Shown piece after piece: positions 8,794 to 18,286 of a DNA stretch of 64,000 nucleotides. Source of the DNA: DATJCV01 sp963707665 (lineage in GTDB: Bacteria; Pseudomonadota; Gammaproteobacteria; Burkholderiales; Burkholderiaceae_D); the NCBI GenBank assembly GCA_963707665.1, contig CAVPQU010000014.1, positions 1 to 64,000 on the forward strand. Direction: 5' to 3'. The notes under the pieces were generated by a model. That model saw only the letters and a list, made by a program, of their open reading frames with translations, searched no databases and was not told where the DNA came from. Positions within the stretch are counted from its first letter, which is position 1. Each line of letters starts with the position of its first letter. Both the position numbers and the translations under genes were made by a program.

Positions 8794-11700
8794 GGGAAGG
8801 AACTCCTGCGGCAGCGTCGGCCAGCGGCGCGGCAGCGGCAACGGATGGCTTGCGGCGCACGAACAGCCGCTCGACCACCACGAAGAACAAGGGAATGAAG
8901 AAGATGCCGAGCAGGGTGCCGACGATCATGCCGCCCAGCACGCCGGTGCCGATCGCGCGCTGCGCGCCGGAGCCGGCGCCGCTGGAAATCGCCAGCGGCA
9001 ACACGCCCAGGCCGAAGGCGAGCGAGGTCATCAGGATCGGCCGCAGGCGGTCGCGCACCGCGGTCATGGTGGCCTCGATCAGCTCCATGCCTTTTTCGAG
9101 GTTTTCCTTGGCGAATTCGACGATCAGGATCGCGTTCTTGCTGGTCAGCCCGACGGTGGTCAGCATCGCCACCTGGAAGTAGACGTCGCGTTCCATGCCG
9201 CGCAGCGTGTCGGCCAGCACCGCGCCGAGGATGCCGAGCGGCGCCACCAGCAGTACCGCGGTCGGAATGGTCCAGCTTTCGTACATGGCGGCCAGGCACA
9301 GGAACACGATCAGCAGCGACAGCGAGTACAGCAACGGCGTCTGCGAGCCGGCCTGGCGTTCCTGGTAGGACAGCCCGGTCCACTCGATGCCGACACCCGG
9401 CGGCAATTGCGCCGCCAGGTTCTCGACTTCGGCCATGGCGTCGCCCGAGCTGACGCCGGGCGCCGCTTCGCCGTTGATCTCCATGGCACCGACGCCGTTG
9501 TAGCGCTCCAGGCGCGGCGAGCCGTATTCCCAGCGGGAGCTGGCGAACGCCGAGAACGGCACCATCTGGCCCTGCTTGTTGCGCACCGACCAGCGGTTGA
9601 AGTCCTCGGGCACCATGCGGAACGGGGCATCGGCCTGCACGAACACGCGCTTGACGCGGCCGCGGTCGATGAAGTCGTCGATGTACTGGCCGCCCCAGGC
9701 GGTCGACAGCGTGGCGTTGATGTCGTCGATCGACAGGCCCAGCGCGCTGGCCTTCTGCGTGTCGATGTCGAGGCGGAACTGCGGCGTGTCGTTCTGTCCG
9801 TTCGGACGGACGTTGGCCAGCAGCTTGTTTTGCGCGGCCATTCCGAGGAACTGGTTGCGCGCCGCGGTCAAGGCGTCATGCCCGAGGTTGGCGTTGTCCT
9901 TCAGGAAGAAGACGAAGCCAGCCGAGGTGCCGAGTTCGGGCATCGCCGGCGGCGCAAAGGCGAAGGCCAGCGCATCCTTGATCTGCATCAGCGCGCCCAT
10001 GGCGCGGCCGGCGACCGCATTGATGCTGGTTTCCGGCGTGGTCCTTTCGCTCCAGTCCTTCAGCTTGACGAAGGCGATGCCGTTGTTCTGGCCGGTGCCG
10101 CCGAAGCTGAAACCCTGCACGCTGAAGATCGATTCGACCGCGTCTTTTTCATTTTCCATGAAGTGTTGCTCGACCTTCTGGATAGTTTCCATCGTGCGTT
10201 CCTGCGTCGCGCCAACCGGCGCCTGCACCATGGCGAACAGGACGCCCTGATCTTCAGGCGGCAGAAACGAGCTCGGCAGGCGCAGGAACAGGAACACCAT
10301 CACCGCCACCAGCGCCGCGAAGATCGCCATGAAGCGCTTGCCGCGCGTGACGATGCCATACACGCCACCCTGGTATTTTTTGCTGCCGCGCTCGAAGGTG
10401 CGGTTGAACCAGCCGAAAAACCCTTTGGTGGCCATCTGATGGCCCTTGGCGACCGGCTTCAGCATGGTCGCGCACAGGGCCGGTGTCAGCACGATCGCGA
10501 CCAGCACCGACAGCGCCATGGCCGAGACGATGGTGGCCGAGAACTGGCGGTAGATGACGCCGGTGGAGCCGCCCATGAAGGCCATCGGCACGAATACCGC
10601 CGACAGCACCAGGCCGATGCCGACCAGCGCGCCGGTGATCTGGTCCATCGATTTGCGGGTGGCTTCCAGCGGCGACAGCCCTTCCTCGCTCATCAGGCGC
10701 TCGACGTTCTCCACCACCACGATGGCGTCGTCGACCAGCAGGCCGATCGCCAGCACCATGGCGAACATGGTCAGCATGTTGATCGAAAAGCCCAGCGAAG
10801 CCAGGATGCCGAAAGTGCCCAGCAGCACCACTGGCACGGCGATGGTCGGGATCAGCGTGGCGCGGAAGTTCTGCAGGAACAGATACATCACCAGGAACAC
10901 CAGCACGATCGCTTCCAGCAGCGTCGTCACCACGCCCTTGATCGAGACCTGGACGAACGGCGTGGTGTCGAACGGCACGACGGCGGTCAGGCCGGCCGGA
11001 AACGAGGGCTGCAGCTGCTTCAGCGTGGCGCTGACGCCGGCGGCGGTGTCGAGCGCATTGGCGCCGGTAGCCAGCGAAACCGCGATGCCGGTGGCCGGCT
11101 TGCCGTTGTAGCGGGTGATGAAGTCGTAGTTTTCGGCGCCCAGTTCCACGCGCGCGACGTCGCCCAGCTTCAGCACCGAGCCGTCGGCGTTGCTGCGGAT
11201 CACGATGTCGCGGAACTGCTCAGGCGTTTGCAGCCGGTCCTGGGCGGTGATGGTGGCGTTGATCTGCTGTCCGCCGACCGCCGGCGTGCCGCCGAGCTGC
11301 CCGACCGCGACTTGCGCGTTCTGGGCCCGGATCGCGGCGATGACGTCGGCCGGGGCGAGGTTGTAAGTGTCGAGCTTGCTGGGGTTGAGCCAGATCCGCA
11401 TCGCATACTTGGCGCCGAACACCTGCAAGGTGCCCACTCCGGGCACGCGCGACAGTGGGTCGACCAGGTTGGCGGAGACGTAGTCGGCAATGTCATCCTT
11501 GTCCATGCTGCCGTCTTCGGACACGAAGCCGATCACCTGCAGGAAGCCGGTGGAGGACTTGCTGACGTTGACGCCTTGCCGCTGGACTTCTTGCGGCAGC
11601 AGCGGCATCGCCAGCTGCAGCTTGTTCTGCACCTGCACCTGGGCGGTGTCCGGATTGGTGCCGTTCTCGAAGGTCAGGGTGATGGTGGCGCCGCCGCTGG

Positions 11701-11950
11701 CCTGGCTGGTCGACGAGAAGTACAGCAGGCCATCCAGGCCCTTCATGTTCTGCTCGATGATCTGCGTTACCGAGTCTTCCACCACCTTGGCCGAGGCGCC
11801 CGGATAGGTGGCGTTGATCGTCACCGTCGGCGGTGCGATGGTCGGGTACATCGAGATCGGCAGCGATTTGATCGCCAGGGCGCCGGCCAGCATGATGATG
11901 ATGGCGATGACCCAGGCGAAGATCGGGCGATCGATAAAAAAACGTGCCAT
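8786..11950 (-). CDS. RND multidrug efflux pump, inner-membrane subunit (AcrB/MexB, HAE1 family)
   Basis: A 1054-residue resistance-nodulation-division transporter, full length for the HAE1 family, driven by proton motive force. The start MARFFIDRPIFAWVIAIIIM is diagnostic. The TM4 proton-relay segment GLLVDDAIVVVENVERLM carries the two key aspartates, and the C-terminal half has the matching TM10 region. Large periplasmic loops follow TM1 and TM7. It is the middle gene of a leftward adaptor-pump-channel-tetR operon, 12 bp after the adaptor. Closest named relatives are AcrB, MexB and TtgB; the drug spectrum cannot be read from sequence. Confidence 0.95.
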   Translation of the reverse strand: MARFFIDRPIFAWVIAIIIMLAGALAIKSLPISMYPTIAPPTVTINATYPGASAKVVEDSVTQIIEQNMKGLDGLLYFSSTSQASGGATITLTFENGTNPDTAQVQVQNKLQLAMPLLPQEVQRQGVNVSKSSTGFLQVIGFVSEDGSMDKDDIADYVSANLVDPLSRVPGVGTLQVFGAKYAMRIWLNPSKLDTYNLAPADVIAAIRAQNAQVAVGQLGGTPAVGGQQINATITAQDRLQTPEQFRDIVIRSNADGSVLKLGDVARVELGAENYDFITRYNGKPATGIAVSLATGANALDTAAGVSATLKQLQPSFPAGLTAVVPFDTTPFVQVSIKGVVTTLLEAIVLVFLVMYLFLQNFRATLIPTIAVPVVLLGTFGILASLGFSINMLTMFAMVLAIGLLVDDAIVVVENVERLMSEEGLSPLEATRKSMDQITGALVGIGLVLSAVFVPMAFMGGSTGVIYRQFSATIVSAMALSVLVAIVLTPALCATMLKPVAKGHQMATKGFFGWFNRTFERGSKKYQGGVYGIVTRGKRFMAIFAALVAVMVFLFLRLPSSFLPPEDQGVLFAMVQAPVGATQERTMETIQKVEQHFMENEKDAVESIFSVQGFSFGGTGQNNGIAFVKLKDWSERTTPETSINAVAGRAMGALMQIKDALAFAFAPPAMPELGTSAGFVFFLKDNANLGHDALTAARNQFLGMAAQNKLLANVRPNGQNDTPQFRLDIDTQKASALGLSIDDINATLSTAWGGQYIDDFIDRGRVKRVFVQADAPFRMVPEDFNRWSVRNKQGQMVPFSAFASSRWEYGSPRLERYNGVGAMEINGEAAPGVSSGDAMAEVENLAAQLPPGVGIEWTGLSYQERQAGSQTPLLYSLSLLIVFLCLAAMYESWTIPTAVLLVAPLGILGAVLADTLRGMERDVYFQVAMLTTVGLTSKNAILIVEFAKENLEKGMELIEATMTAVRDRLRPILMTSLAFGLGVLPLAISSGAGSGAQRAIGTGVLGGMIVGTLLGIFFIPLFFVVVERLFVRRKPSVAAAAPLADAAAGVPSHD

Positions 11951-11962
11951 GTCGGTCTTCCC

Positions 11963-13156
11963 TTATGGTTTCTGCGTGGCGGCGGCAATCTTGTCGGCAG
12001 CCGGCTTGGCATCCGGCGGCGCCGCCTCGCTGGCCTGCACCGGCATGCCCGGGCCGATCTTTTGCAAGCCTTCGACGATGACCTTGTCGCCGGCGGCCAG
12101 GCCGCTGTCGACCAGCCATTTGTCGCCGATGGTGCGGCTGGCCTGGACCTGGCGCGGTTCGACCTTGTTGTCCTTGCCGACCACCAGCGCGGTGGCGTTG
12201 CCCTTGGGATCGCGCGCGATGCCTTGTTGCGGCACCAGGATGCCGTCGGCCCGCTGACCGTTGCTGACCACGGCGCGCACGTACATGCCCGGCAGCAGCA
12301 TGTTGTTGGGGTTCGGCACCGTGACGCGCAACGAATAGCTGCCGGTGGCGGGGTCAACGGTCACGTCGGAAAAGGCCAGTTTGCCGGGATGCTGGTACTG
12401 GCTGCCATCCTCGAGCAGGATCGTCACCGGCACGTCGCCGGTAGCGGTCAGGGTGCCGGCCGCCAGTTCCTTGCGCAGTTGCAACAGTTCGCTGCTGGAT
12501 TGGGTCAGGTCGACGTGGATCGGGTCCAGTTGCTGCACTGTGGCCAGCGCCGCCGCCTGATTTGCCGTCACCAGCGCGCCCTGGGTCACCGACGACTTGC
12601 CGATGCGGCCGCTGATCGGCGAGGTGATGCGCGCATAGTCGAGCACGATGTTGTTGCGCTGGAGCGCCGCTTGTGCCGCCTTGACGTCGGCTTCCGCCTG
12701 CAGCAGCGCCGCGGTGGCGTTTTCATTGTCCTGGCGGCTGATGGCGTCGATCTTGGCCAGTTCGGCCGAGCGAGTCGCATTCAGGCGCGCCGAATTCAAG
12801 GTCGCCTGCGCCCGCGCCAGCGCCGCCTGGCCGCTGGCCAAGTCGGCCTGGTAGCTGGCGTCATCCAGCTGGTACAGCGGTTGCCCGGCCTTCACCGACC
12901 CGCCTTCCGTAAACAAACGGCGCTTGATGATGCCATTGGCCTGCGGCCGCACCTCGGCCACCAGCGAAGCAACGGTGCGACCAGGCAATTCGCGGGTCAA
13001 TGTCACCGGCTCGCTCTTGAGCGTCACCACGGTGACTGGAGTCGGGGCGCCGCCTGCGCTCGGCGGCGCGGCTTGCGGGCTGCACCCTAACAAGGCGGCG
13101 CTTGCCAGCATGCTGATGAAAATCAGGCGAGAAGGAAATGTGTTGTGTGGGGTCAT
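11963..13156 (-). CDS. RND efflux periplasmic adaptor (AcrA/MexA family lipoprotein)
   Basis: A membrane-fusion protein of about 397 residues linking the pump to the outer-membrane channel. Starting at the ATG at 13156, the signal ISMLASAALLGC ends in a lipobox Cys. The family order is then visible: the lipoyl half-motif GRTVASLVAEVRPQANGII, a hairpin rich in Ala/Gln, the second half GRIGKSSVTQGALVTANQ, and the beta-barrel domain. A GTG at 13198 would add 14 residues before the signal peptide and is less likely. It is the first gene of the efflux operon; a 16-bp palindrome lies 67 bp upstream. Confidence 0.92.
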   Translation of the reverse strand: MTPHNTFPSRLIFISMLASAALLGCSPQAAPPSAGGAPTPVTVVTLKSEPVTLTRELPGRTVASLVAEVRPQANGIIKRRLFTEGGSVKAGQPLYQLDDASYQADLASGQAALARAQATLNSARLNATRSAELAKIDAISRQDNENATAALLQAEADVKAAQAALQRNNIVLDYARITSPISGRIGKSSVTQGALVTANQAAALATVQQLDPIHVDLTQSSSELLQLRKELAAGTLTATGDVPVTILLEDGSQYQHPGKLAFSDVTVDPATGSYSLRVTVPNPNNMLLPGMYVRAVVSNGQRADGILVPQQGIARDPKGNATALVVGKDNKVEPRQVQASRTIGDKWLVDSGLAAGDKVIVEGLQKIGPGMPVQASEAAPPDAKPAADKIAAATQKP

Positions 13157-13222
13157 GACAGGCCTTGATCGTGTTTTGAAAGTTGTTCTCTGTATCACGA
13201 GGACGAAAAGCGAAAGGACGAA

Positions 13223-13238
13223 GAGTAAACGTTTATTC
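13223..13238. promoter_or_regulatory. Candidate operator of the efflux operon
   Basis: GAGTAAACGTTTATTC is a 16-bp palindrome with one mismatched pair and a perfect 10-bp core, TAAACGTTTA, upstream of the adaptor gene. It is the best symmetric candidate for binding of the operon's own TetR protein. No biochemical support is available. Confidence 0.45.
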
Positions 13239-13413
13239 TCATTTCCGCAAGGTTAAATTTTCAACGCTTCCGGCACGGCGCGCATCATCTGTCCGGACCA
13301 CGCACGTCGCGCGTCAGGCCGGCCTCGTGTCGGAATCGCGGTGAAGAAGAGGGCGCTACCCTGGCCAGTTCAGGCGAGCCGCCGGTGCTGCCGGCAGCGC
13401 GGTGGGAACGGCA

Positions 13414-15105
13414 TCAGGCGGCGAGGTTGAGCAGGGGGACGTTGCCTGCTTGCGCAGCGGCCTGCACCAATTCCGTTTGCGACAGCAGTGCTGATGGCTG
13501 GCCGGAGGCCGCGCTGTTGGGCGCCGCTGGCGCGGTGCGGGAGGCTGGACGGGATGTGTTTGCTGCCAGAGTGAAAAAATCGACCGCGTGGCGTAGATTG
13601 AACGCCTGTCGTTGCAGGTTCTCGGCGGCGCCGGCCGATTGCTCGACGAAGGCGGCGTTGTGCTGCGTGGCGCGCTCCATTTCACTGACCGCGCCATTGG
13701 CCTGGGCGATGGCGATACTTTGTTGCTCGCTGGCCAAGGTGATGTCGCTGACGATGTCGGCCACCTGCCGCGACGAGCCGACAATCTGCTGCATGGTCTT
13801 GCCGGCCGTTGCCGTCAGCCGGTCGCCATGATGGATTTGCCGGATCAGGCCGTCGATCAAGCCATTGATGTCCTTGGCCGCCGCGGCCGAGCGGTGCGCC
13901 AGCGTGCGCACTTCGGCCGCCACCACCGCAAAGCTGCGCCCCTGGGCGCCGGCGCGCGCCGCTTCGACCGCGGCGTTCAGCGCCAGGATGTTGGTCTGAA
14001 AGGCAAGGCCATCGATCACGCCGGTGATCTGCGCCACCTCGCTGGAGTCCTTTTTCATCCGCTTCATGGTGGACACGACTTCGGCAATATCCTGGCCGCC
14101 GCGGCCGGCCAGTTCGGCGGCCGACTCCGCCAACTGTCGCGCATGGCCGGCGTGCTCGGCGTTTTGCCTGATTGCTGTCGTCACCTGTTCGATTGAACTG
14201 GCTGTTTGTTCCAGAGTGACGGCCTGGGTTTCAGTGCGCAATGACAGATCGGCATTTCTTTCCACCATTTGACTGGCGGCGGCGGTGATCACGTTCGCTT
14301 CATGGTCGATGCTGCGGATGGTGACGGCCAGGCTGCTGTTCATGGTCTGCAACGCGTTCAGCAACTGGCCGATCTCGTCTTGCCGTTCGTTCCTGATCTC
14401 CGTACCCAGCTGTCCTTGCGCAATTTTCTGCGCGACCGCGACCGCATGTTGCAATGGCCGCACGATGCCGCGCGTCAGCAGCCATGCGAACAGGATGCCG
14501 AGGCCAAGCGTCAGTCCGCCCAAGGCCATCAGCGTCATCCGGCTGGCGCGATACGCCTGCGCCGACTCCACGGCCAGCACCGCGGCTTGTTGTTTCTCGT
14601 GATCAAGCAACGCGCGAATGGCGCCGGTATACCGCTCGAATGCCGGCTCCAGTTCGGTCCCGGCCAAGCGCTCGACATCCTGAATCTTGCCGACCGACTT
14701 CAACTCGAAAATTCGTGTGCGCAGCTTTTGATAAGCAACATGCTGCTGCTTGATCGCGGTGAGCAACGCTTGTTCGTCGGCGCTGTCGCCATGGAAGCCG
14801 GCGCGCAGTTCATCGATCAAGCGGTCGCCGCCCTGCAGGCGGCCTCTGAAGTAATCTTCAAGCTCGAGGCTGTCGCTCCTGGCGATGGCCATCGCCCGCG
14901 TGCCGTTCAAGCTGACTGCGCCCAGCCAGTCGGCGGCTCGCTGCTGCTTGGCCAGTTTGTCATGCACCAGGTTTTCCGCCATGGCGTTGAGCGCATGCAG
15001 ACGCCCGATCGCAATCCATACGATCAGCCCCATGACGGCCAGGACCAGCAAAAAGGAAAGAAACAGCCGCGGGCCAGTCCGCAGTTTTGCTAATGCCAGT
15101 CTCAT
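13414..15105 (-). CDS. Methyl-accepting chemotaxis protein
   Basis: A 563-residue transmembrane chemoreceptor. TM1 (PRLFLSFLLVLAVMGLIVWI) is near the N-terminus, a four-helix-bundle type sensor of about 150 residues follows, then TM2 (TLMALGGLTLGLGILFAWLL), a HAMP domain (GIVRPLQHAVAVAQKIAQG) and the signalling tip with FQTNILALNAAVEAARAG. The C-terminus lacks the NWETF-type CheR tether. The ATG at 15105 has a GGAGG-like ribosome site; a longer frame to 15147 adds a poorly conserved leader. No other chemotaxis genes are near. Ligand unknown. Confidence 0.93.
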   Translation of the reverse strand: MRLALAKLRTGPRLFLSFLLVLAVMGLIVWIAIGRLHALNAMAENLVHDKLAKQQRAADWLGAVSLNGTRAMAIARSDSLELEDYFRGRLQGGDRLIDELRAGFHGDSADEQALLTAIKQQHVAYQKLRTRIFELKSVGKIQDVERLAGTELEPAFERYTGAIRALLDHEKQQAAVLAVESAQAYRASRMTLMALGGLTLGLGILFAWLLTRGIVRPLQHAVAVAQKIAQGQLGTEIRNERQDEIGQLLNALQTMNSSLAVTIRSIDHEANVITAAASQMVERNADLSLRTETQAVTLEQTASSIEQVTTAIRQNAEHAGHARQLAESAAELAGRGGQDIAEVVSTMKRMKKDSSEVAQITGVIDGLAFQTNILALNAAVEAARAGAQGRSFAVVAAEVRTLAHRSAAAAKDINGLIDGLIRQIHHGDRLTATAGKTMQQIVGSSRQVADIVSDITLASEQQSIAIAQANGAVSEMERATQHNAAFVEQSAGAAENLQRQAFNLRHAVDFFTLAANTSRPASRTAPAAPNSAASGQPSALLSQTELVQAAAQAGNVPLLNLAA

Positions 15106-15271
15106 TGCTCCGCCTCCACTGATGGCCCCGATGCGTTCGGGGCTCACGGTCAGTGTAGGCGGGCGTTGTTACCGGATAGTTACCGGATGCAGTTGCGGGC
15201 CCGGCTATTTATTGGTATCGGCGGGCGGCGTGCCGGACGGGTGCATCTTGCTAGGGCGTGACTGCTGAGTT

Positions 15272-15316
15272 TTGTCTTGATGCATCTTGTCTTGATGCAT
15301 CTTATCTTGATGCATC
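15272..15316 (-). repeat. Three tandem 15-bp repeats coding DASRQ
   Basis: Three head-to-tail 15-mers (TTGTCTTGATGCATC, the same again, then TTATCTTGATGCATC) with one substitution. On the minus strand they code DASR-stop, DASRQ, DASRQ, so the substitution converts a Gln codon CAA to the TAA that ends the upstream gene. Confidence 0.85.
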
Positions 15317-15511
15317 ATGCCGCCCGCGATGTCCTTCACGCTTGGCCGGCGTGGTATCCATCTGCGCTCGCAGTTCAGCAGCATGCTGCTCGACGGCGGC
15401 AGCCTTGGCTGGATCCGTGCTTTCCGTAACGCCTTGAACCAAGCCTTGCGCGAATGTCGACATGGCGGTTGCGCCCAATAGCGCGGCCATCATAAGCGAT
15501 GATTTTTTCAT
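15302..15511 (-). CDS. Small exported protein with C-terminal DASRQ repeat (possible nonsense-shortened)
   Basis: A 69-residue secreted protein: signal peptide MKKSSLMMAALLGATAMSTFAQ, then a charged helix (AAAVEQHAAELRAQM) and a basic tail ending HDASR. The stop TAA lies inside the first of three 15-bp tandem repeats. With CAA, as in the other two copies, translation would add QDASRQDASRQNSAVTP and stop at 15251. Either the short form is real or a point mutation shortened it. I do not recognise the family. Confidence 0.6.
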   Translation of the reverse strand: MKKSSLMMAALLGATAMSTFAQGLVQGVTESTDPAKAAAVEQHAAELRAQMDTTPAKREGHRGRHDASR

Positions 15512-16114
15512 GGCAAATTTCCTTTGGTTGTGTGGTTATACAGTCTTCGGACTAGACAAGTTGTTAACGAGTTCCAAAGGAAAGCCGCGGACATCAAATA
15601 AGCGGAAAGTTGTAACAGGATATATCAGCCAGCCGCGCACGTTGACGCTGCAAAAAACATATACTCCATTCATCTATGCTTCATGTCACATATAAAATAT
15701 AACAATTTAAAGCATACTCTCAAGATCATTCATATGTCATAGCGGATTGTTGCAAGCGTGCGGCTGCTGTCAGTCCGCTATTCCGGGTGTTTATCCGCGC
15801 AAGCCGGCAGGCGGATTTCATGTGCTACCAAACCAGCTGGAGTCGAGATAGTGGCCTCACGGCAAGCGAGGCGCCCGGCGCGGAAAAAATAGGGCCACTG
15901 CGGCCAAACGACAGGCAGAGAATTGGGCGCAGACCGTCCCAGATTGGCCATCACTCCCTGCTAACATGGAGCGGACGTGCGCAAGTTCGCGGCCGCAGTA
16001 CCATCGTCAAAATGGCTTGATGAACGCGGATTTTAACGAGCCAACATGCCCTGTGATCAGCGCCGGGACACCACAATTGCTGCACGCGTTTCATCCGCAC
16101 GAGGAGCATTGACG
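15512..16114. other. Long AT-rich intergenic region
   Basis: About 600 bp between the divergent small exported protein and cytochrome b561. It is AT-rich in its first half and contains copy 2 of the 60-bp ATACTCC element. Short open frames in the second half have no recognisable product. It presumably holds promoters for both flanking genes. Confidence 0.5.
15661..15720 (+). repeat. 60-bp ATACTCC-pair element, copy 2
   Basis: ATACTCC at 15661-15667 and ATACTCT at 15714-15720 start exactly 53 bp apart. This is the most AT-rich copy, and its central C is not followed by GG. It points toward cytochrome b561. Confidence 0.7.
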
Positions 16115-16699
16115 TTGCCAAGCCGCGATTACCAGACGATCGGCTCTGCTCAAGGCACTGTCGCCATTCAGGGATATCGCACAAGCGCGAAATTTCTGCA
16201 TTGGCTGGTTGTGCTGCTGGTGTTGACGCAGTTCGTGATCTCGATCCTGATGCCCGGGATTGGCCCCAATACGGTGCCGGGAACGCTGATCAATCTGCAC
16301 TTCTCGTTCGGCGTGTTGATTCTGGTCGTGATGGCGATCCGCTTGATCCGCCGGCTGCTCTATCCGGTGCCGCTGGACATGCCGGATTCGCCGGCGTGGG
16401 AACGTTGGACTGCTCACGCGACCCATGTTGCGTTCTATTTGATTTTGCTGCTTGGGCCATTTCTGGGCTGGGCCTCGGCATCCGCGCACAAGCTACCGGT
16501 CCAGGTGTTCGGCATCTTTTCACTGCCTGACATCGCCGCGCCGAAAGCCCGCTGGGCGCTGACCGCTGGCGATATTCACGCCTACCTGATGTGGACGCTG
16601 CTGGCGCTGATTGCGTTGCACGCGGCTGCGGCGCTTTACCATCATTTTTTCCGGCACGACGGCATATTGCAACGCATGTTGCCCGCTCACGGGAAATAA
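16115..16699 (+). CDS. Cytochrome b561 family protein
   Basis: A four-helix di-haem b membrane protein, about 194 residues, of the bacterial cytochrome b561 (CybB) family, which transfers electrons between quinol and superoxide or other acceptors. Haem-ligand histidines lie in FLHWLVVLLV, INLHFSFGVLIL, TAHATHVAFYLILL and DIHAYLMWTLLALIALHAA. The start is uncertain: TTG at 16115 has GAGGAG eight bases upstream, TTG at 16109 is too close to it, and the first ATG at 16046 adds an unconserved leader. It is monocistronic. Confidence 0.82.
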   Translation: MPSRDYQTIGSAQGTVAIQGYRTSAKFLHWLVVLLVLTQFVISILMPGIGPNTVPGTLINLHFSFGVLILVVMAIRLIRRLLYPVPLDMPDSPAWERWTAHATHVAFYLILLLGPFLGWASASAHKLPVQVFGIFSLPDIAAPKARWALTAGDIHAYLMWTLLALIALHAAAALYHHFFRHDGILQRMLPAHGK

Positions 16700-17038
16700 A
16701 GCTTCCGCAATTCATGTCCGGGTCCGCACCACGCAGCGAGAGGGCGGTTTCGCTCACGCGCATAATCGTGGCATGTGGCTGGCCGGCACGACGCTAGATG
16801 CTATTCCGGCGTGCTGTTGAGCATGCCGCTGAACAACTGCTGCCGTGCAGGCAGGAACTGGCTGGTCGGGAAATCGCCCCATCGATACGCAGCAGTGACG
16901 AACTGGATGGCGCTCGACTTCGGCGCACCGGCAACAGAACCTTCACAGCCGGCGTGGCCCCCAGCCTGCACTCGACCGGGACCCGCTTTCTCAGGCGGAT
17001 TACGTATCTCTCATCTTGATCAGGAAAGGATCACCCCA
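16700..17038. other. Non-coding stretch before the SDR gene
   Basis: About 340 bp without a recognisable gene. Open frames run into the SDR gene from here, but they lack conserved sequence and a good ribosome site. The last 15 bases carry the SDR ribosome site (AGGAAAGGATC). Confidence 0.5.
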
Positions 17039-17833
17039 ATGAAAATCGACCTCTCCGGCAAAACTGCCATCGTCACCGGTTCTACCGCCGGCATCGGTTA
17101 TGCGATCGCAAAAGGGCTGGCGCAGGCCGGCGCCGAGGTGGTGCTGAATGGGCGCACGGCTGTTACGGTCGACCGGGCGCTGGCCAGGCTCAGGTCGGAA
17201 GTGGTGCCAGCGAAGCTGCGCGGCATTGCGGCCGATGTCGGTTCTGCCGATGGGTGTGCGTTACTGCTGGCGGCGCAGCCCGCGGCCGACATCCTGATCA
17301 ATAACGTCGGCATCTATGGTCCGCAGGATTTCTTCGAGATTGCCGATGCCGAATGGAGCCGCTTCTTCGAGGTGAACGTGATGTCGGGCGTGCGGCTGGC
17401 GCGCGCCTATCTGCCCGGCATGATGCAACGGCATTGGGGCCGCGTACTGTTCCTGTCCTCGGAGTCGGCGCTGAACATCCCGCCCGACATGATCCACTAC
17501 GGTTTTACCAAGACCGCAGTCCTGTCGATCTCACGCGGCCTGGCCAAGCGCGCCGCTGGCACCGGCGTGACGGTCAATGCCATCTTGCCCGGCCCGACCT
17601 TGACCGAGGGCGTGGAAGCCATGCTGAAGGACGCGCAGAAGGCATCGGGCCGGTCGATGGAAGAGACCGCGACCGCCTTTGTGATGAAGCATCGTCCCAG
17701 CTCGATCATCCGGCGTGCGGCGAGCGTGGAAGAAGTGGCGAATCTGGTTGTCTACGCTGCTTCGATGCAGGCGTCGGCCACCACCGGCGCGGCGCTGCGC
17801 GTGGATGGCGGTGTGGTCGACACGATCGCTTGA
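17039..17833 (+). CDS. Short-chain dehydrogenase/reductase
   Basis: A 264-residue classical SDR oxidoreductase using NAD(P)H. The cofactor motif TGSTAGIGYAIAKGLAQ is at about 12-28, NNVG at about 89-92, and the catalytic Ser (FLSSESAL) and Y-x3-K (YGFTK) are all present. The ATG at 17039 has AGGAAAGGA upstream; in-frame starts further 5' add unrelated sequence. The neighbours are a VOC protein, convergent, and cytochrome b561. The substrate cannot be inferred. Confidence 0.9.
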   Translation: MKIDLSGKTAIVTGSTAGIGYAIAKGLAQAGAEVVLNGRTAVTVDRALARLRSEVVPAKLRGIAADVGSADGCALLLAAQPAADILINNVGIYGPQDFFEIADAEWSRFFEVNVMSGVRLARAYLPGMMQRHWGRVLFLSSESALNIPPDMIHYGFTKTAVLSISRGLAKRAAGTGVTVNAILPGPTLTEGVEAMLKDAQKASGRSMEETATAFVMKHRPSSIIRRAASVEEVANLVVYAASMQASATTGAALRVDGGVVDTIA

Positions 17834-17854
17834 GATTTTGTGTGCCGCCCGCGC

Positions 17855-18274
17855 TCAGCTTGATGGCCGGGCGAAGCTGAGTTCGTGACCGTCTGGATCG
17901 ACGATATGAAAGTAGCGCTCGCCCCAAGCTGCGTCGCGCGGCGCAAACAACGGAGCAAATCCGGCGTCCAGCGCTTTGCGGTACATGCCGTCGACATCGG
18001 AGACATGGATGATCACGCGTCCCCACCAGTTGATTGGCCCATGCGTTTCGGCGATCAGGTTCAAGAATGAATTTCCCAGCGCAAAGGAGGTAAATGCTTC
18101 GCTGGCTCCTCCGGCCTTCAACGGAAAACCGAGCGCCTGGTAGAACTCTACGGCGCGCTGCATGTCGCGCGTCGCCAGTGTAATCGCGCTCAGAGCCTCG
18201 ATATTCGGCTGCGTCTGGTTTGCGGCAGGCTTCAAGCGCTGGTCCTCCGTGAAACGAGTTATCCGGGCAGACAT
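17855..18274 (-). CDS. VOC-fold (glyoxalase/bleomycin-resistance) protein
   Basis: A single VOC domain of about 139 residues. Key features are AITLATRDMQRAVEFYQALGF at the start of the first beta-alpha-beta unit, WGRVIIHVSDVDGMYRKAL in the second, and the C-terminal FHIVDPDGHELSFARP with the conserved DPDGxEL metal-site motif. It is convergent with the SDR gene 21 bp away. ATGs at 18274 and 18286 are both possible starts and neither has a strong ribosome site. The substrate is unknown. Confidence 0.75.
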   Translation of the reverse strand: MSARITRFTEDQRLKPAANQTQPNIEALSAITLATRDMQRAVEFYQALGFPLKAGGASEAFTSFALGNSFLNLIAETHGPINWWGRVIIHVSDVDGMYRKALDAGFAPLFAPRDAAWGERYFHIVDPDGHELSFARPSS

Positions 18275-18286
18275 ACGCTCAGGCAT

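Noticed and set aside
8396..13090. A 1564-codon open frame on the + strand
   Set aside because: It is antisense to the RND pump, channel and adaptor genes. The His/Gln/Arg-rich, low-complexity translation is typical of a GC-rich reverse-frame shadow.
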